NCBI GenBank assembly: GCA_003599255.1
Contig: QZJF01000008.1
Span: 1 to 40,307 of the forward strand
Source of the DNA: a candidate division WWE3 bacterium
Lineage (GTDB): Bacteria; Patescibacteriota; WWE3; UBA101185; UBA10185
Direction of reading: 5' to 3'
Length of the DNA stretch: 40,307 nucleotides
In this document: positions 1 to 6,361 of the stretch, piece after piece
How positions within the stretch are numbered: the stretch's first letter is position 1
How the letters are laid out: every line of letters begins with the position of its first letter
Made by a program: the position numbers and the translations under genes
The notes under the pieces: model-generated
The model's database searches: none
The model's input: only the letters and a program-made list of their open reading frames with translations
What the model was told of the DNA's origin: nothing

Positions 1-17
1 GGATATACAACCAAAAA
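1..17. repeat. 17-bp terminal direct repeat, left copy
   Basis: The first 17 bases (GGATATACAACCAAAAA) are identical to the last 17 bases of the window. A chance match of this length at both ends is very unlikely. It may be the overlap of a circular assembly, or two copies of a dispersed leader element: ATATACAACC recurs at 10348-10357 in front of another gene. AACC at 9-12 and GGTT at 18-21 form a small hairpin around an A5 loop. Confidence 0.85.
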
Positions 18-187
18 GGTTGGGTATTGATTACAAAAATAAATGGGATGATAGATGGTGTAACCTATTGTGTATCAAGACCAAAAAAAATTTTATATTT
101 CCTAAAGTTTCTCTTGATTTCCGCGGATATATATATATTATAATGATATTAGAAAGACAAAAGAAACCTCAAAAAGGAGAATTGAAA
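1..187 (+). promoter_or_regulatory. Leader region with sigma70-like promoter before the early-type genes
   Basis: There is no convincing gene before the SD-led ATG at 188. TTGATT at 114-119 is followed by AT-rich sequence with -10-like hexamers at 136-144 (TATAAT at 139-144, 19-base spacing; TATTAT at 136-141, 16-base spacing). A TGTAACC motif at 59-65 matches motifs in the 10681-10977 region and at 40223-40290. The left part carries an AACC/GGTT hairpin at 9-21. A promoter is inferred from sequence only. Confidence 0.5.
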
Positions 188-376
188 ATGTACAACTTAG
201 AATTTTGGCATAAGGGAGAGCAAAGGGCTTGGAACTACATTCGGGCTAAGAGAAAAGACCTGAATGCTATGATTTCAGAAGTAATTCAAGCAGGCCTTAA
301 GCGTACTAATAAAGAGTTCATCGACCCCGGACAATTCAAGGTAAGCAAGATTGATTTATTTTACGATGGCGCATAA
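188..376 (+). CDS. Hypothetical 62-residue phage protein
   Basis: This is a short soluble protein with a basic, aromatic N-terminal half (WHKGEQRAWNYIRAKRK). I do not recognise the family. The start is set by a strong SD (AAAAAGGAGAATTGAAA) directly before ATG 188. An alternative start at 20 would give a longer N-terminus with no SD and unlikely composition. It is the first gene after the leader promoter and is followed 33 bases later by a gene with an identical initiation cassette, so both are probably early genes that modify the host. There is no signal peptide or membrane segment. Confidence 0.65.
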   Translation: MYNLEFWHKGEQRAWNYIRAKRKDLNAMISEVIQAGLKRTNKEFIDPGQFKVSKIDLFYDGA

Positions 377-409
377 TCAAACATTAACAATTAAAAAGGA
401 GAATTGAAA

Positions 410-775
410 ATGGGAAACAAGCAAGATTTGAACAATGCTTTCAGAACGCTGCGGCAACGCGGGTTCTTCGCAAGGCAGAACTTCGAAGATTGTATGTCTT
501 GCGCATGCGCTGCCCTTCCCGAAGGTGATTTTCAGGGTTACATCTACTATCACCAACAGGACGCGGCACGGCTTCGTGAAAAGAACGGGTGCATGATTCG
601 TTTTTGCGAAGGCAAGCTGCCTGCAAGAGAGGTTGGAGTTTCCGCAGTAGTAGCTCTTCAGGAGTTTGGGGTTCACACTGAGTGGAATCAAGACCCCAGT
701 AGAGCAATTTTTATCAAGCTCGAAGTTCCGCTTGAAACTGCTTTGAGCACTTTATTTGGAAAGGATAGAATGTAA
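410..775 (+). CDS. DUF6891-like small protein
   Basis: The product is 121 residues. An N-terminal segment with RGFFARQNFEDCMSCACAAL (Cys 29, 32 and 34) is followed by a GYIYYHQQDAARL segment. From memory of the pattern, this order (RGYFARQNF, clustered Cys/Ala, then a YYHxQDA segment) resembles the DUF6891 family, whose function is unknown. The start is ATG 410, behind the same AAAAAGGAGAATTGAAA cassette as the previous gene. Its stop codon overlaps the start of a 35-residue membrane ORF (TAATG), suggesting translational coupling. The family call was not checked by a search. Confidence 0.6.
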   Translation: MGNKQDLNNAFRTLRQRGFFARQNFEDCMSCACAALPEGDFQGYIYYHQQDAARLREKNGCMIRFCEGKLPAREVGVSAVVALQEFGVHTEWNQDPSRAIFIKLEVPLETALSTLFGKDRM

Positions 776-882
776 TGATAAGGTTGACCAAAAGAGATAT
801 TCTTGAGTCAATTTTACTCGGACTTGTAGCAGCGCTCATTTTGGGGGCGCTGCTCATCTCCGTGACCGGAGTTTGGAAATGA
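775..882 (+). CDS. 35-residue single-pass membrane protein
   Basis: A very short ORF reads MIRLTKRDILESILLGLVAA and continues LILGALLISVTGVWK. A charged N-terminus (RLTKRD) precedes one hydrophobic segment of about 20 residues ending in a short tail, so the N-terminus is probably cytoplasmic. Start and upstream stop overlap as TAATG, so it is probably translated by coupling; no separate SD is obvious. Two perfect inverted repeats lie inside it (828-835 with 847-854; 858-862 with 867-871). Small phage membrane proteins often act in superinfection exclusion or lysis control, but nothing here decides that. It could also be part of a structured RNA. Confidence 0.45.
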   Translation: MIRLTKRDILESILLGLVAALILGALLISVTGVWK

Positions 883-885
883 GTA

Positions 886-1078
886 CAGGAGGGACACTTC
901 AAAATATGAGCAACTACGATAGTAGAGAGGCTCACTCCTGTTTGGAGCCAGTGGCAGGAAACTGTGAAGTGTTCTTTTGTTACAAAGCAACCTCAAGGGT
1001 GAGTCGGTTCGAGACCGACGGCAGGCCGTCAGGAATGTCGAAAACGCGTCCGGTGCAACCGCCTTTGAGGAGTTTTTT
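886..1078 (+). ncRNA. Candidate structured non-coding RNA ending in a U-tract
   Basis: The stretch is GC-richer than its surroundings and full of complementary arms. Domain 1 is closed by 892-901 pairing with 965-974 (10 bp, one G-U) and contains hairpins 914-917/922-925 and 929-933/945-949. Domain 2 is closed by CCTCAA 991-996 pairing with TTGAGG 1065-1070 and contains GTCGG/CCGAC (1003-1007/1015-1019) with a TTCGAGA loop, or alternatively GACGGC/GCCGTC (1017-1022/1025-1030), plus CGGT/ACCG (1051-1054/1058-1061). T6 follows at 1073-1078. It fits no RNA family I know. A competing view is that 879-1253 is one coding frame. Confidence 0.4.
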
Positions 1079-1097
1079 ATCTGAAAGGAGAATTGAA

Positions 1098-1253
1098 ATG
1101 AGATTTACTTTGATGAAGGCTGAGTTTAAAAAAAGAGTGGGGATATGTTGGAAGGAAATCATCTCGTCTGATGATTGGGTTGACATCGAAGATATTTTGA
1201 ACAGTGAAATATCTGAATCATGCAGAACAGCTCTGCATAGAAAGGAGAATTGA
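1098..1253 (+). CDS. Hypothetical 51-residue protein
   Basis: This short acidic/basic mixed protein begins MRFTLMKAEFKKRVGICWKE and has no recognised family. The SD cassette GAAAGGAGAATTGAA directly before ATG 1098 supports this start. The same frame is open back to an ATG at 879, which also has a GGAG eight bases upstream, so a 124-residue form is possible. That extension would be encoded by the hairpin-rich stretch and has unusual composition. The stop overlaps the SD and start region of the next gene. Confidence 0.5.
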   Translation: MRFTLMKAEFKKRVGICWKEIISSDDWVDIEDILNSEISESCRTALHRKEN

Positions 1254-1254
1254 A

Positions 1255-1815
1255 ATGGGCGCGGATTTTTACATTATGTCTTTGCGCGAGGAGTGCAAAC
1301 GGAAGTATGCTAAGGAATTCAATAGAATAGTTAAACAGCGTGATTTACTCATTGACAAACTGGGAAAGGATTTTGACGAAAAGTTCAAAGGCACCTTTGA
1401 TGATACTGAGTATGCTAAGAAGAAAGGTGAGTTTATTCATTCAGACCTTAGCGTTGTTGACCTTCAGAGAGGAGTCGAGGAACTATATGAGAAGCTGCAT
1501 TCACGTGGATATTTCAGAAGTTCTTTCAATGTTAGTGGGTTGTTAGGAACTCTTAATTTCCAAGTGTTAAACTATGTTGATAACCTTGGGTTTATTTCTG
1601 TTAAAGACGCTAAAGCAATTCTTGAACTTGCTACTCCTGAAAATCAAGTCTTGCCCTCCTTAGAGGAATTGCGAGCCAGCCATGCAAGAATTGAAGATGA
1701 GGGAGACCACAGTCTCGAAGGTTGGCACAGTTTCTTCCTGCAAAGTCTTGAGGAGTTCAGGAAGTTCCTGCAGGACGCCGTTGATTTGAATGAACCTATT
1801 AGGTGTTCATATTGA
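1255..1815 (+). CDS. Hypothetical phage protein (186 residues)
   Basis: This is a mainly helical, charged protein beginning MGADFYIMSLREECKRKYAK, with no membrane segment and no catalytic motif that I recognise. Phage proteins starting MGADFYI are common, but their role is unknown to me. The start is fixed by the fourth copy of the GAAAGGAGAATTGAA initiation cassette. An upstream in-frame start at 1204 lies inside the previous gene and lacks an SD. It belongs to the early-type cluster and probably shares the leader promoter at 114-144. Confidence 0.65.
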   Translation: MGADFYIMSLREECKRKYAKEFNRIVKQRDLLIDKLGKDFDEKFKGTFDDTEYAKKKGEFIHSDLSVVDLQRGVEELYEKLHSRGYFRSSFNVSGLLGTLNFQVLNYVDNLGFISVKDAKAILELATPENQVLPSLEELRASHARIEDEGDHSLEGWHSFFLQSLEEFRKFLQDAVDLNEPIRCSY

Positions 1816-1851
1816 AATTTAAACACTTTAACATTTTTAGAGGATTTCACA

Positions 1852-2856
1852 ATGCGTACAATCAATGATTTTTCGACCGAGCTGAAGGAACTTCAGCAGA
1901 GAAAAAGGGATGATAAGAGCCGTCTTGCTGATATTCGCATGCAAGATGGTAAGCTCTTTTCTCCCAAGTTTGTTGAAGGGGGTGACCTAACTCTTCATGC
2001 TGGAAATCAATTGTCTGAGCGACTGGGCATCCCATCAAAGTATTTCAACTTGATGAAAGAAAGGAAGGAACTTGGCCTTCTTGACCATAACGTTAATACA
2101 TGGTTGCAGAAGGCGCCCGATGAAACGTTCTTTCTTCGGGGAATGTCGAATGGGCACCTCAAAGTTCGAGCGGTGTTATCTGATATGTATCGAATTATCG
2201 ATAATGAGGATGTTTTCTTTTGCACGTTGGACGAGCTAAACAACAAGCGCTGCGATATCGAGGCGCTGAACCTTACAGATGATTTCATGACCGTTCAGTT
2301 CAAATCTCAAGACCTGATGAAGGACGTCCGTGCAGGAGACACTGTGATTGGTGGTATTTCAATTCGGAACTCAGAGATTGGATTGTCCTCCGTTCAAGTT
2401 ATCCCAAGAATTTTTAGAATTCAATGCACAAATGGTATGGTTTTAGAGCAGTTCAAAACTAAACAGGTGCATCTTGGAAAGGGTGACGGGGGTGAATTTG
2501 AATCTGGGCAAGTCTACAATCAGATTCGTTTAAGTATCCGGCACACATTTGAATCTTTTGGAGCCATTGTTGAGATGATGAAGTCATCTACGGACTGGCG
2601 GTTCGACGCTGCTAAGATTGCAACTGTAATTCAGAATGTGGTTACACGATTTAACTTGACCGAAGCTCAGAAAGAAAACTTGTTGGTGGCCTGGGGTGCT
2701 GAACCTGAAAACACCATTTATGGTTTGGCTAACACAATTACTCGAGCTGCTCAGAGTGAGAAATCTTTTGAGGGGCGGTATGCCCTCGAAGCGATTGGCG
2801 GTCAAATACTGACTACGGAGCCTAAAGTAATTTACGATTCTGTGTTAGCTGTATAG
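1852..2856 (+). CDS. DUF932-like protein
   Basis: The product is 334 residues. The layout is that of the DUF932 family, common in phages and plasmids: an N-terminal LSERLGIPSKYFNLM segment, the central block RAVLSDMYRIIDNEDVF at about 104-120, and RIQCTNGMV at about 190. The biochemical role is unknown; such genes often lie in early or anti-host regions. AGAGGA precedes the ATG by 8 bases. It is the last gene before a bidirectional terminator and faces the modification operon tail to tail. Confidence 0.7.
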   Translation: MRTINDFSTELKELQQRKRDDKSRLADIRMQDGKLFSPKFVEGGDLTLHAGNQLSERLGIPSKYFNLMKERKELGLLDHNVNTWLQKAPDETFFLRGMSNGHLKVRAVLSDMYRIIDNEDVFFCTLDELNNKRCDIEALNLTDDFMTVQFKSQDLMKDVRAGDTVIGGISIRNSEIGLSSVQVIPRIFRIQCTNGMVLEQFKTKQVHLGKGDGGEFESGQVYNQIRLSIRHTFESFGAIVEMMKSSTDWRFDAAKIATVIQNVVTRFNLTEAQKENLLVAWGAEPENTIYGLANTITRAAQSEKSFEGRYALEAIGGQILTTEPKVIYDSVLAV

Positions 2857-2875
2857 TTAAAACTTCTAGTAATCA

Positions 2876-2906
2876 CAAAAGCCCGCCAAAAGCGGGCTTT
2901 TGTTTT
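2876..2906. terminator. Bidirectional rho-independent terminator
   Basis: An 11-bp stem, CAAAAGCCCGC at 2876-2886 with GCGGGCTTTTG at 2892-2902, has loop CAAAA and is followed by TTTT on the + strand. A-runs on the 5' side serve the - strand. It sits between two convergent operons (DUF932-like gene and queF). Confidence 0.92.
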
Positions 2907-2930
2907 GGGACGTAGGAGATAAGCGGGAAG

Positions 2931-3308
2931 TTACAATGACCGTGTAACGGACGTTTGAATGCCCCCGCGACCGTTGAAATCTCCTGTGACTCTGAGTTTT
3001 TTTGGATTGATTGTATCTCTAACATCGCAAAAGATTTTGTTGACGGAGTTTTCCATGAAGATACCAACATTACGATACGCTGTTAGATACAATTTCAAAC
3101 TTTTTAACTCCAAGCACAGGTCATTTGGTATGTATTCAATCGTGATAATACCAAAATCGGGCAGACCTGTTTTTGGGCAGATGCTGTTGAATTCCAGCGC
3201 AGCGTGTGTAATTTGGAATTCGGAATCTGTGTAAACATTGTGGAAGATTTCAATTTCCGGCATCTTCAAATCTCGGATTTCGTCTTGGCGTCCTTCGTAT
3301 TCAGACAT
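2931..3308 (-). CDS. queF: QueF-like preQ0 reductase
   Basis: It is predicted to reduce the nitrile of preQ0 to the aminomethyl of preQ1 with NADPH. It is short (125 residues; Bacillus QueF is about 165) and of the single-domain type. CPKTGLPDF carries nucleophile Cys44 and Asp51. ELKSLKLYLTAYRN matches the NADPH-side motif (usually ESKSLK). GIFMEN keeps Glu86, but the His that usually precedes it (FHE) is Met85. RGGI lies near the C-terminus. AGGA stands 8 bases before ATG. It is the last gene of the operon, 8 bases after the CxxCxxCC gene. Its presence implies a dPreQ1-type DNA base rather than dPreQ0. Confidence 0.85.
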   Translation of the reverse strand: MSEYEGRQDEIRDLKMPEIEIFHNVYTDSEFQITHAALEFNSICPKTGLPDFGIITIEYIPNDLCLELKSLKLYLTAYRNVGIFMENSVNKIFCDVRDTINPKKLRVTGDFNGRGGIQTSVTRSL

Positions 3309-3316
3309 GTTTCATC

Positions 3317-3991
3317 CTACTTTCTTGTTCCATAGAAGGTTCGTGTATAATTCATTTCATTATCAATATATAACTTGTACAGCTTTTTATCGTCATAAAG
3401 ATAAGTAAGGAGCTCTTGAATTCTTGGGATTTTCGAATCTATTTCGAAATAGCACATCCACTGTTGTAAGTGAGATAAAAGAGCGTTGATATGCATAACG
3501 TTAGCCTCTGAAATCTCAGAGATAATGCACGGAAGTTTTCTTTCGCCTGTAATGGCCAATCGCAATCGTCCTGCTTTGGTCACTGAAACGGTCTTGATAT
3601 CGGTTTTGGTTATTCGTCCAACTAAGGGAGCAAGTCTGCATAGCAATGGTCTGGTTGAATAGATATTACATTGTCCCGTAGTCGAGAGATTTTTACAGAA
3701 CAATTGCTTTTCATTTTGTATTACGGAATACACAATCTTTTTGATTTCATTAACAACAATGCCTCGAGGTTGCGCTTCTTGGGGGTAGGTTTCAGTAGGG
3801 AGGTAATCCAGCGTTACAGGTTTGCAGCAAGCTCCGCAAAACAGCGGACAGGAGCATGTTCGAAGTAGCAAAGGAGAAATTATCAACGGCGTAGGTGAAA
3901 ATTTACGGCCTTCGAAATCGAAATCCTTGGAAGTGAAGAGCGCTGCGTAGCCGCCCATAAATCGTACTATTGAATCTAAGTTGCCGTACAT
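3317..3991 (-). CDS. CxxCxxCC metal-cluster protein, candidate dPreQ1 methylase
   Basis: The product is 224 residues. Two cysteine groups, C46-C48-C52-C55-C56 and C99, C108, C118 (CNIYSTRPLLCR), match the YkgJ/CxxCxxCC family thought to bind zinc or an Fe-S cluster. To my knowledge the flagellin lysine N-methylase FliB carries the same motif, so N-methylation of the preQ1 amine is an attractive guess. A dPreQ1 methylase, DpdM, is known in phages, but I cannot confirm homology. It lies between queC and queF in the same operon. No clear SD precedes ATG 3991; the gap from the queC stop is 13 bases, so coupling is likely. Confidence 0.55.
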   Translation of the reverse strand: MYGNLDSIVRFMGGYAALFTSKDFDFEGRKFSPTPLIISPLLLRTCSCPLFCGACCKPVTLDYLPTETYPQEAQPRGIVVNEIKKIVYSVIQNEKQLFCKNLSTTGQCNIYSTRPLLCRLAPLVGRITKTDIKTVSVTKAGRLRLAITGERKLPCIISEISEANVMHINALLSHLQQWMCYFEIDSKIPRIQELLTYLYDDKKLYKLYIDNEMNYTRTFYGTRK

Positions 3992-4004
3992 AGATATCGG
4001 TAGG

Positions 4005-4706
4005 CTACTGTTGCAAGTTTGCGTATCGAGTAGGGTCTGCGACTCCTGCTTGCTGAAATCCTTTTCTCCTAATCAAACAAGAGTCGCAGAGGCCGCAAGC
4101 AAGTCCTTCGTCAGAAGGATTGTAACAACTATGAGTTAACTCGAAAGGTACATTGAGTTCTGCACCTTTTTTGATAATATCAGCTTTGCTGAGCATTACC
4201 AATGGTGCTTTGATTGCTATGGAAGCACCTGCAACACCACGTCGAGTGCTTTTATCAATCATGCGCTGAAACGAAGTTACAAATTCAGGTCTACAATCGG
4301 GGTATCCCGAGTAATCTACAGCATTAATTCCCATGTAGATTGCATCAGCGTTCTCAACGTCTGCCAGCGCTGTGGCTATGCTTAAGAAGATGATGTTGCG
4401 TGAAGGTACGTAAGTGACTGGTATGGATGAAAGCATATCATCCAAAGCTCTATTTTCCGGGACAGCGATATCTTTGGATGTTAATGCAGAATTTGAAATG
4501 AAATCAAGTGAGAGAGGCACAATAACATGTTTTACCGCATATCTTTCAGCGATTTTCATAGCTGCTTCAAGCTCTACTTTGTGTCGTTGGTTGTAATTGA
4601 AGCTTAGGGCTACAACTTGATTTGATTCTGTTTTGGCGATTGCTGCTGCTACAGCAGAATCGAGGCCACCACTGATTAGAGCAATTGATGTTTTGAATCG
4701 CGGCAT
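4005..4706 (-). CDS. queC: 7-cyano-7-deazaguanine synthase QueC
   Basis: QueC converts 7-carboxy-7-deazaguanine to preQ0 using ATP and ammonia. The 233-residue product has the PP-loop SGGLDS at 12-17, a GINAVDYSGYPDCRPEF segment, and the C-terminal zinc site HSCYNPSDEGLACGLCDSC with four cysteines. The length is normal. I chose ATG 4706 because GAGGAG lies 8 bases upstream; an ATG at 4733 is further inside the GNAT gene. The start overlaps the GNAT gene by 31 bases. No glutamine amidotransferase domain is fused, so this is plain QueC, not the Gat-QueC seen in dG+ phages. Confidence 0.95.
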   Translation of the reverse strand: MPRFKTSIALISGGLDSAVAAAIAKTESNQVVALSFNYNQRHKVELEAAMKIAERYAVKHVIVPLSLDFISNSALTSKDIAVPENRALDDMLSSIPVTYVPSRNIIFLSIATALADVENADAIYMGINAVDYSGYPDCRPEFVTSFQRMIDKSTRRGVAGASIAIKAPLVMLSKADIIKKGAELNVPFELTHSCYNPSDEGLACGLCDSCLIRRKGFQQAGVADPTRYANLQQ

Positions 4707-5362
4707 ATCGTTTTCTCCTCTTTGATTTGGCATGTTGATTTGATATGTTGAATGTATGAATCAAGCGTAGGGACAAATTCGGGTTTGTGCTTTTCTAAAA
4801 TCTCTTTGTTCTTCTCATAGAGTTCGGTTTGATACGACGAATTTGTTAGTTGAATAGAAATGTCAGGCGAAATACGCGACCACATTGCTGTCCAAGAAGA
4901 AGATTCTAGAAGGTCAAACTGGAACAGACAAATTGACTTTGCAGATGCAGTCTTGTGCTTGAGTTCACCGGCCAATCTCATCCCTAAAGTCGGAAGTAAT
5001 GTAAATTGTATTGGATTATCTCCTACGATTGAATCTTCGAAAAGGCGGCGGCCTTCAAGTATGCCCTGAAATGTGATTGCAGCGTACATTGAAGAAGCAA
5101 TTCGTTGGCGGCGATATTCTGGAATCACACCTACCATTCCGTACTTGATAAGATGCGCTTGTGTTCTGCTTGCAATTTCGACTACACCTACGATGTCTGT
5201 TCCATCTTTAGCAGTGAAAAAGGAAGGCTTTTTTGGAACGATTTTTTGTGAAATCTGTGTTGCTATAGTAAAACCGCCGAGATAGCCTATGATTGTATGA
5301 TGATTAAGCACGGCTTGTATTTCGACAACTTCGTGGGTCTTGGCTGGTGAAATTGTAATCAT
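4676..5362 (-). CDS. GNAT-family acetyltransferase in the deazaguanine operon
   Basis: The product is 228 residues. A GNAT fold is suggested by AKDGTDIVGVVEIA (about 51-64) and GMVGVIPEYRRQRIASSMY (75-93), where RRQRIA stands for the acetyl-CoA pyrophosphate loop (Q/RxxGxG/A). A C-terminal extension of about 60 residues is unassigned. The start codon overlaps the folE stop (ATGA), so it is translationally coupled inside the pathway operon. GNAT enzymes acylate primary amines, and preQ1 has one, so acetylation of preQ1 or dPreQ1 is a possible role. This is inference: a host-targeted acetyltransferase cannot be excluded. Confidence 0.75.
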   Translation of the reverse strand: MITISPAKTHEVVEIQAVLNHHTIIGYLGGFTIATQISQKIVPKKPSFFTAKDGTDIVGVVEIASRTQAHLIKYGMVGVIPEYRRQRIASSMYAAITFQGILEGRRLFEDSIVGDNPIQFTLLPTLGMRLAGELKHKTASAKSICLFQFDLLESSSWTAMWSRISPDISIQLTNSSYQTELYEKNKEILEKHKPEFVPTLDSYIQHIKSTCQIKEEKTICRDSKHQLL

Positions 5363-5928
5363 CTTGTTAGCTCCAAAAATTCTTGTCGAGTTTCAGCCTG
5401 CTCTCGGAATAGTCCAAGCATTGCAGATGTAACCATTCTACTTCCAACCTTCTTCACACCGCGGCAAGCTACACAGAGATGTTCAGCTTCAATGATTACG
5501 CCTACACCTCGAGATTTCAAAGTAGAAAAAATCATTGAAGCAATCTCCATTGTCATTCGTTCTTGAATCTGTAACCGTTTTGAGTAGATATCAACAAGTC
5601 GTGGTAGCTTTGAAAGGCCTACAACTACCTTGTTAGGAAGATATCCGATATGACAGACACCTTGGAACGGGAGAATATGATGTTCGCAGAACGACATAAA
5701 CGGGATGTTTTTGCAGACGATGATTTCGTCATAATCATGAGTTTCAGTGAATGTTTTTTGGAGAACTCGACGAATTTGTATATCCGAATACATGTAGCCC
5801 GAAAACAGTTCAGAATACGACCTCAATACTCTTCGAGGAGTTTCCCTTAGCCCCTCACGGTCGGGATTATCTCCAATCAATGAAATGAGATTTCGAATAA
5901 TCGATATTTGTCTTGTTATTTTATTCAT
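5359..5928 (-). CDS. folE: GTP cyclohydrolase I
   Basis: FolE makes 7,8-dihydroneopterin triphosphate from GTP, the first step of 7-deazaguanine synthesis. In the 189-residue product the zinc ligands are visible as C81 and H84 (SFCEHHILPF) and C152 (EHLCVAC). GLSKLPR and SRMVTSAMLGLF are typical of the family. The ATG at 5928 overlaps the queD stop by 8 bases, suggesting coupling; an upstream alternative start lies deep inside queD. A phage copy would raise flux from GTP into the base modification. Confidence 0.95.
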   Translation of the reverse strand: MNKITRQISIIRNLISLIGDNPDREGLRETPRRVLRSYSELFSGYMYSDIQIRRVLQKTFTETHDYDEIIVCKNIPFMSFCEHHILPFQGVCHIGYLPNKVVVGLSKLPRLVDIYSKRLQIQERMTMEIASMIFSTLKSRGVGVIIEAEHLCVACRGVKKVGSRMVTSAMLGLFREQAETRQEFLELTR

Positions 5929-6352
5929 AGTACGATGCTTTGCTTGTAGGGGTTTCCCAAATATCAATTTTTGAGAGTGCAATAGAAGCGATTCCTTGTG
6001 AAGCAAACAGGCCTTTTAGCTCAGAGTAGAAAATTCTGGCCATGTTTTCTGCTGTAGGCTCGCAAGGAAACCCTATCCATTTCAATCCGAGGTCACGACA
6101 AAGTTCTTTGACTTTCATATCTTCTACATTCAGCATCATACAATGGTCGTAAGTTTCATCTAACCATTTTTTGATAATTCCCTTCATGATAGAAAAGTCA
6201 ATGACCATTCCGTCTTTGCTAAGAGTTTCGGAAGTGGGAACTACTGTGACTTGCAATTTGTATGTATGCCCATGAAGATTGTGACAGGCACCTTTGTAGT
6301 AAAGCAGTCGGTGTCCAGCATCGAATGTAAACTCTTTTGTAATAAAATACAT
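5921..6352 (-). CDS. queD: 6-carboxytetrahydropterin synthase QueD
   Basis: QueD converts dihydroneopterin triphosphate to 6-carboxy-5,6,7,8-tetrahydropterin. The product is 143 residues, a usual length. Zinc ligands H14, H27 and H29 and catalytic C23 are seen in FDAGHRL and GACHNLHGHTYKL; the C-terminal WETPTS segment is also typical. GGAG lies 6 bases before the ATG. It is 9 bases after queE and overlaps folE by 8 bases. Confidence 0.95.
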   Translation of the reverse strand: MYFITKEFTFDAGHRLLYYKGACHNLHGHTYKLQVTVVPTSETLSKDGMVIDFSIMKGIIKKWLDETYDHCMMLNVEDMKVKELCRDLGLKWIGFPCEPTAENMARIFYSELKGLFASQGIASIALSKIDIWETPTSKASYYE

Positions 6353-6361
6353 GTTATCTCC

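Noticed and set aside
20-187. N-terminal extension of the first gene from base 20
   Set aside because: It has no SD, is AT-rich over the promoter-like region, and the consensus SD cassette supports ATG 188.
1003-1027. T-arm-like hairpin (GTCGG, TTCGAGA loop, CCGAC) suggesting a tRNA
   Set aside because: No matching acceptor strand, D-arm or anticodon arm lies upstream at the right distance, so it is kept only as part of the structured RNA candidate.
879-1253. A single 124-residue gene covering the hairpin-rich region
   Set aside because: The frame is open and has a GGAG before ATG 879, but a stronger SD cassette sits before ATG 1098 and the extra residues have odd composition. It stays as an alternative, not the main call.
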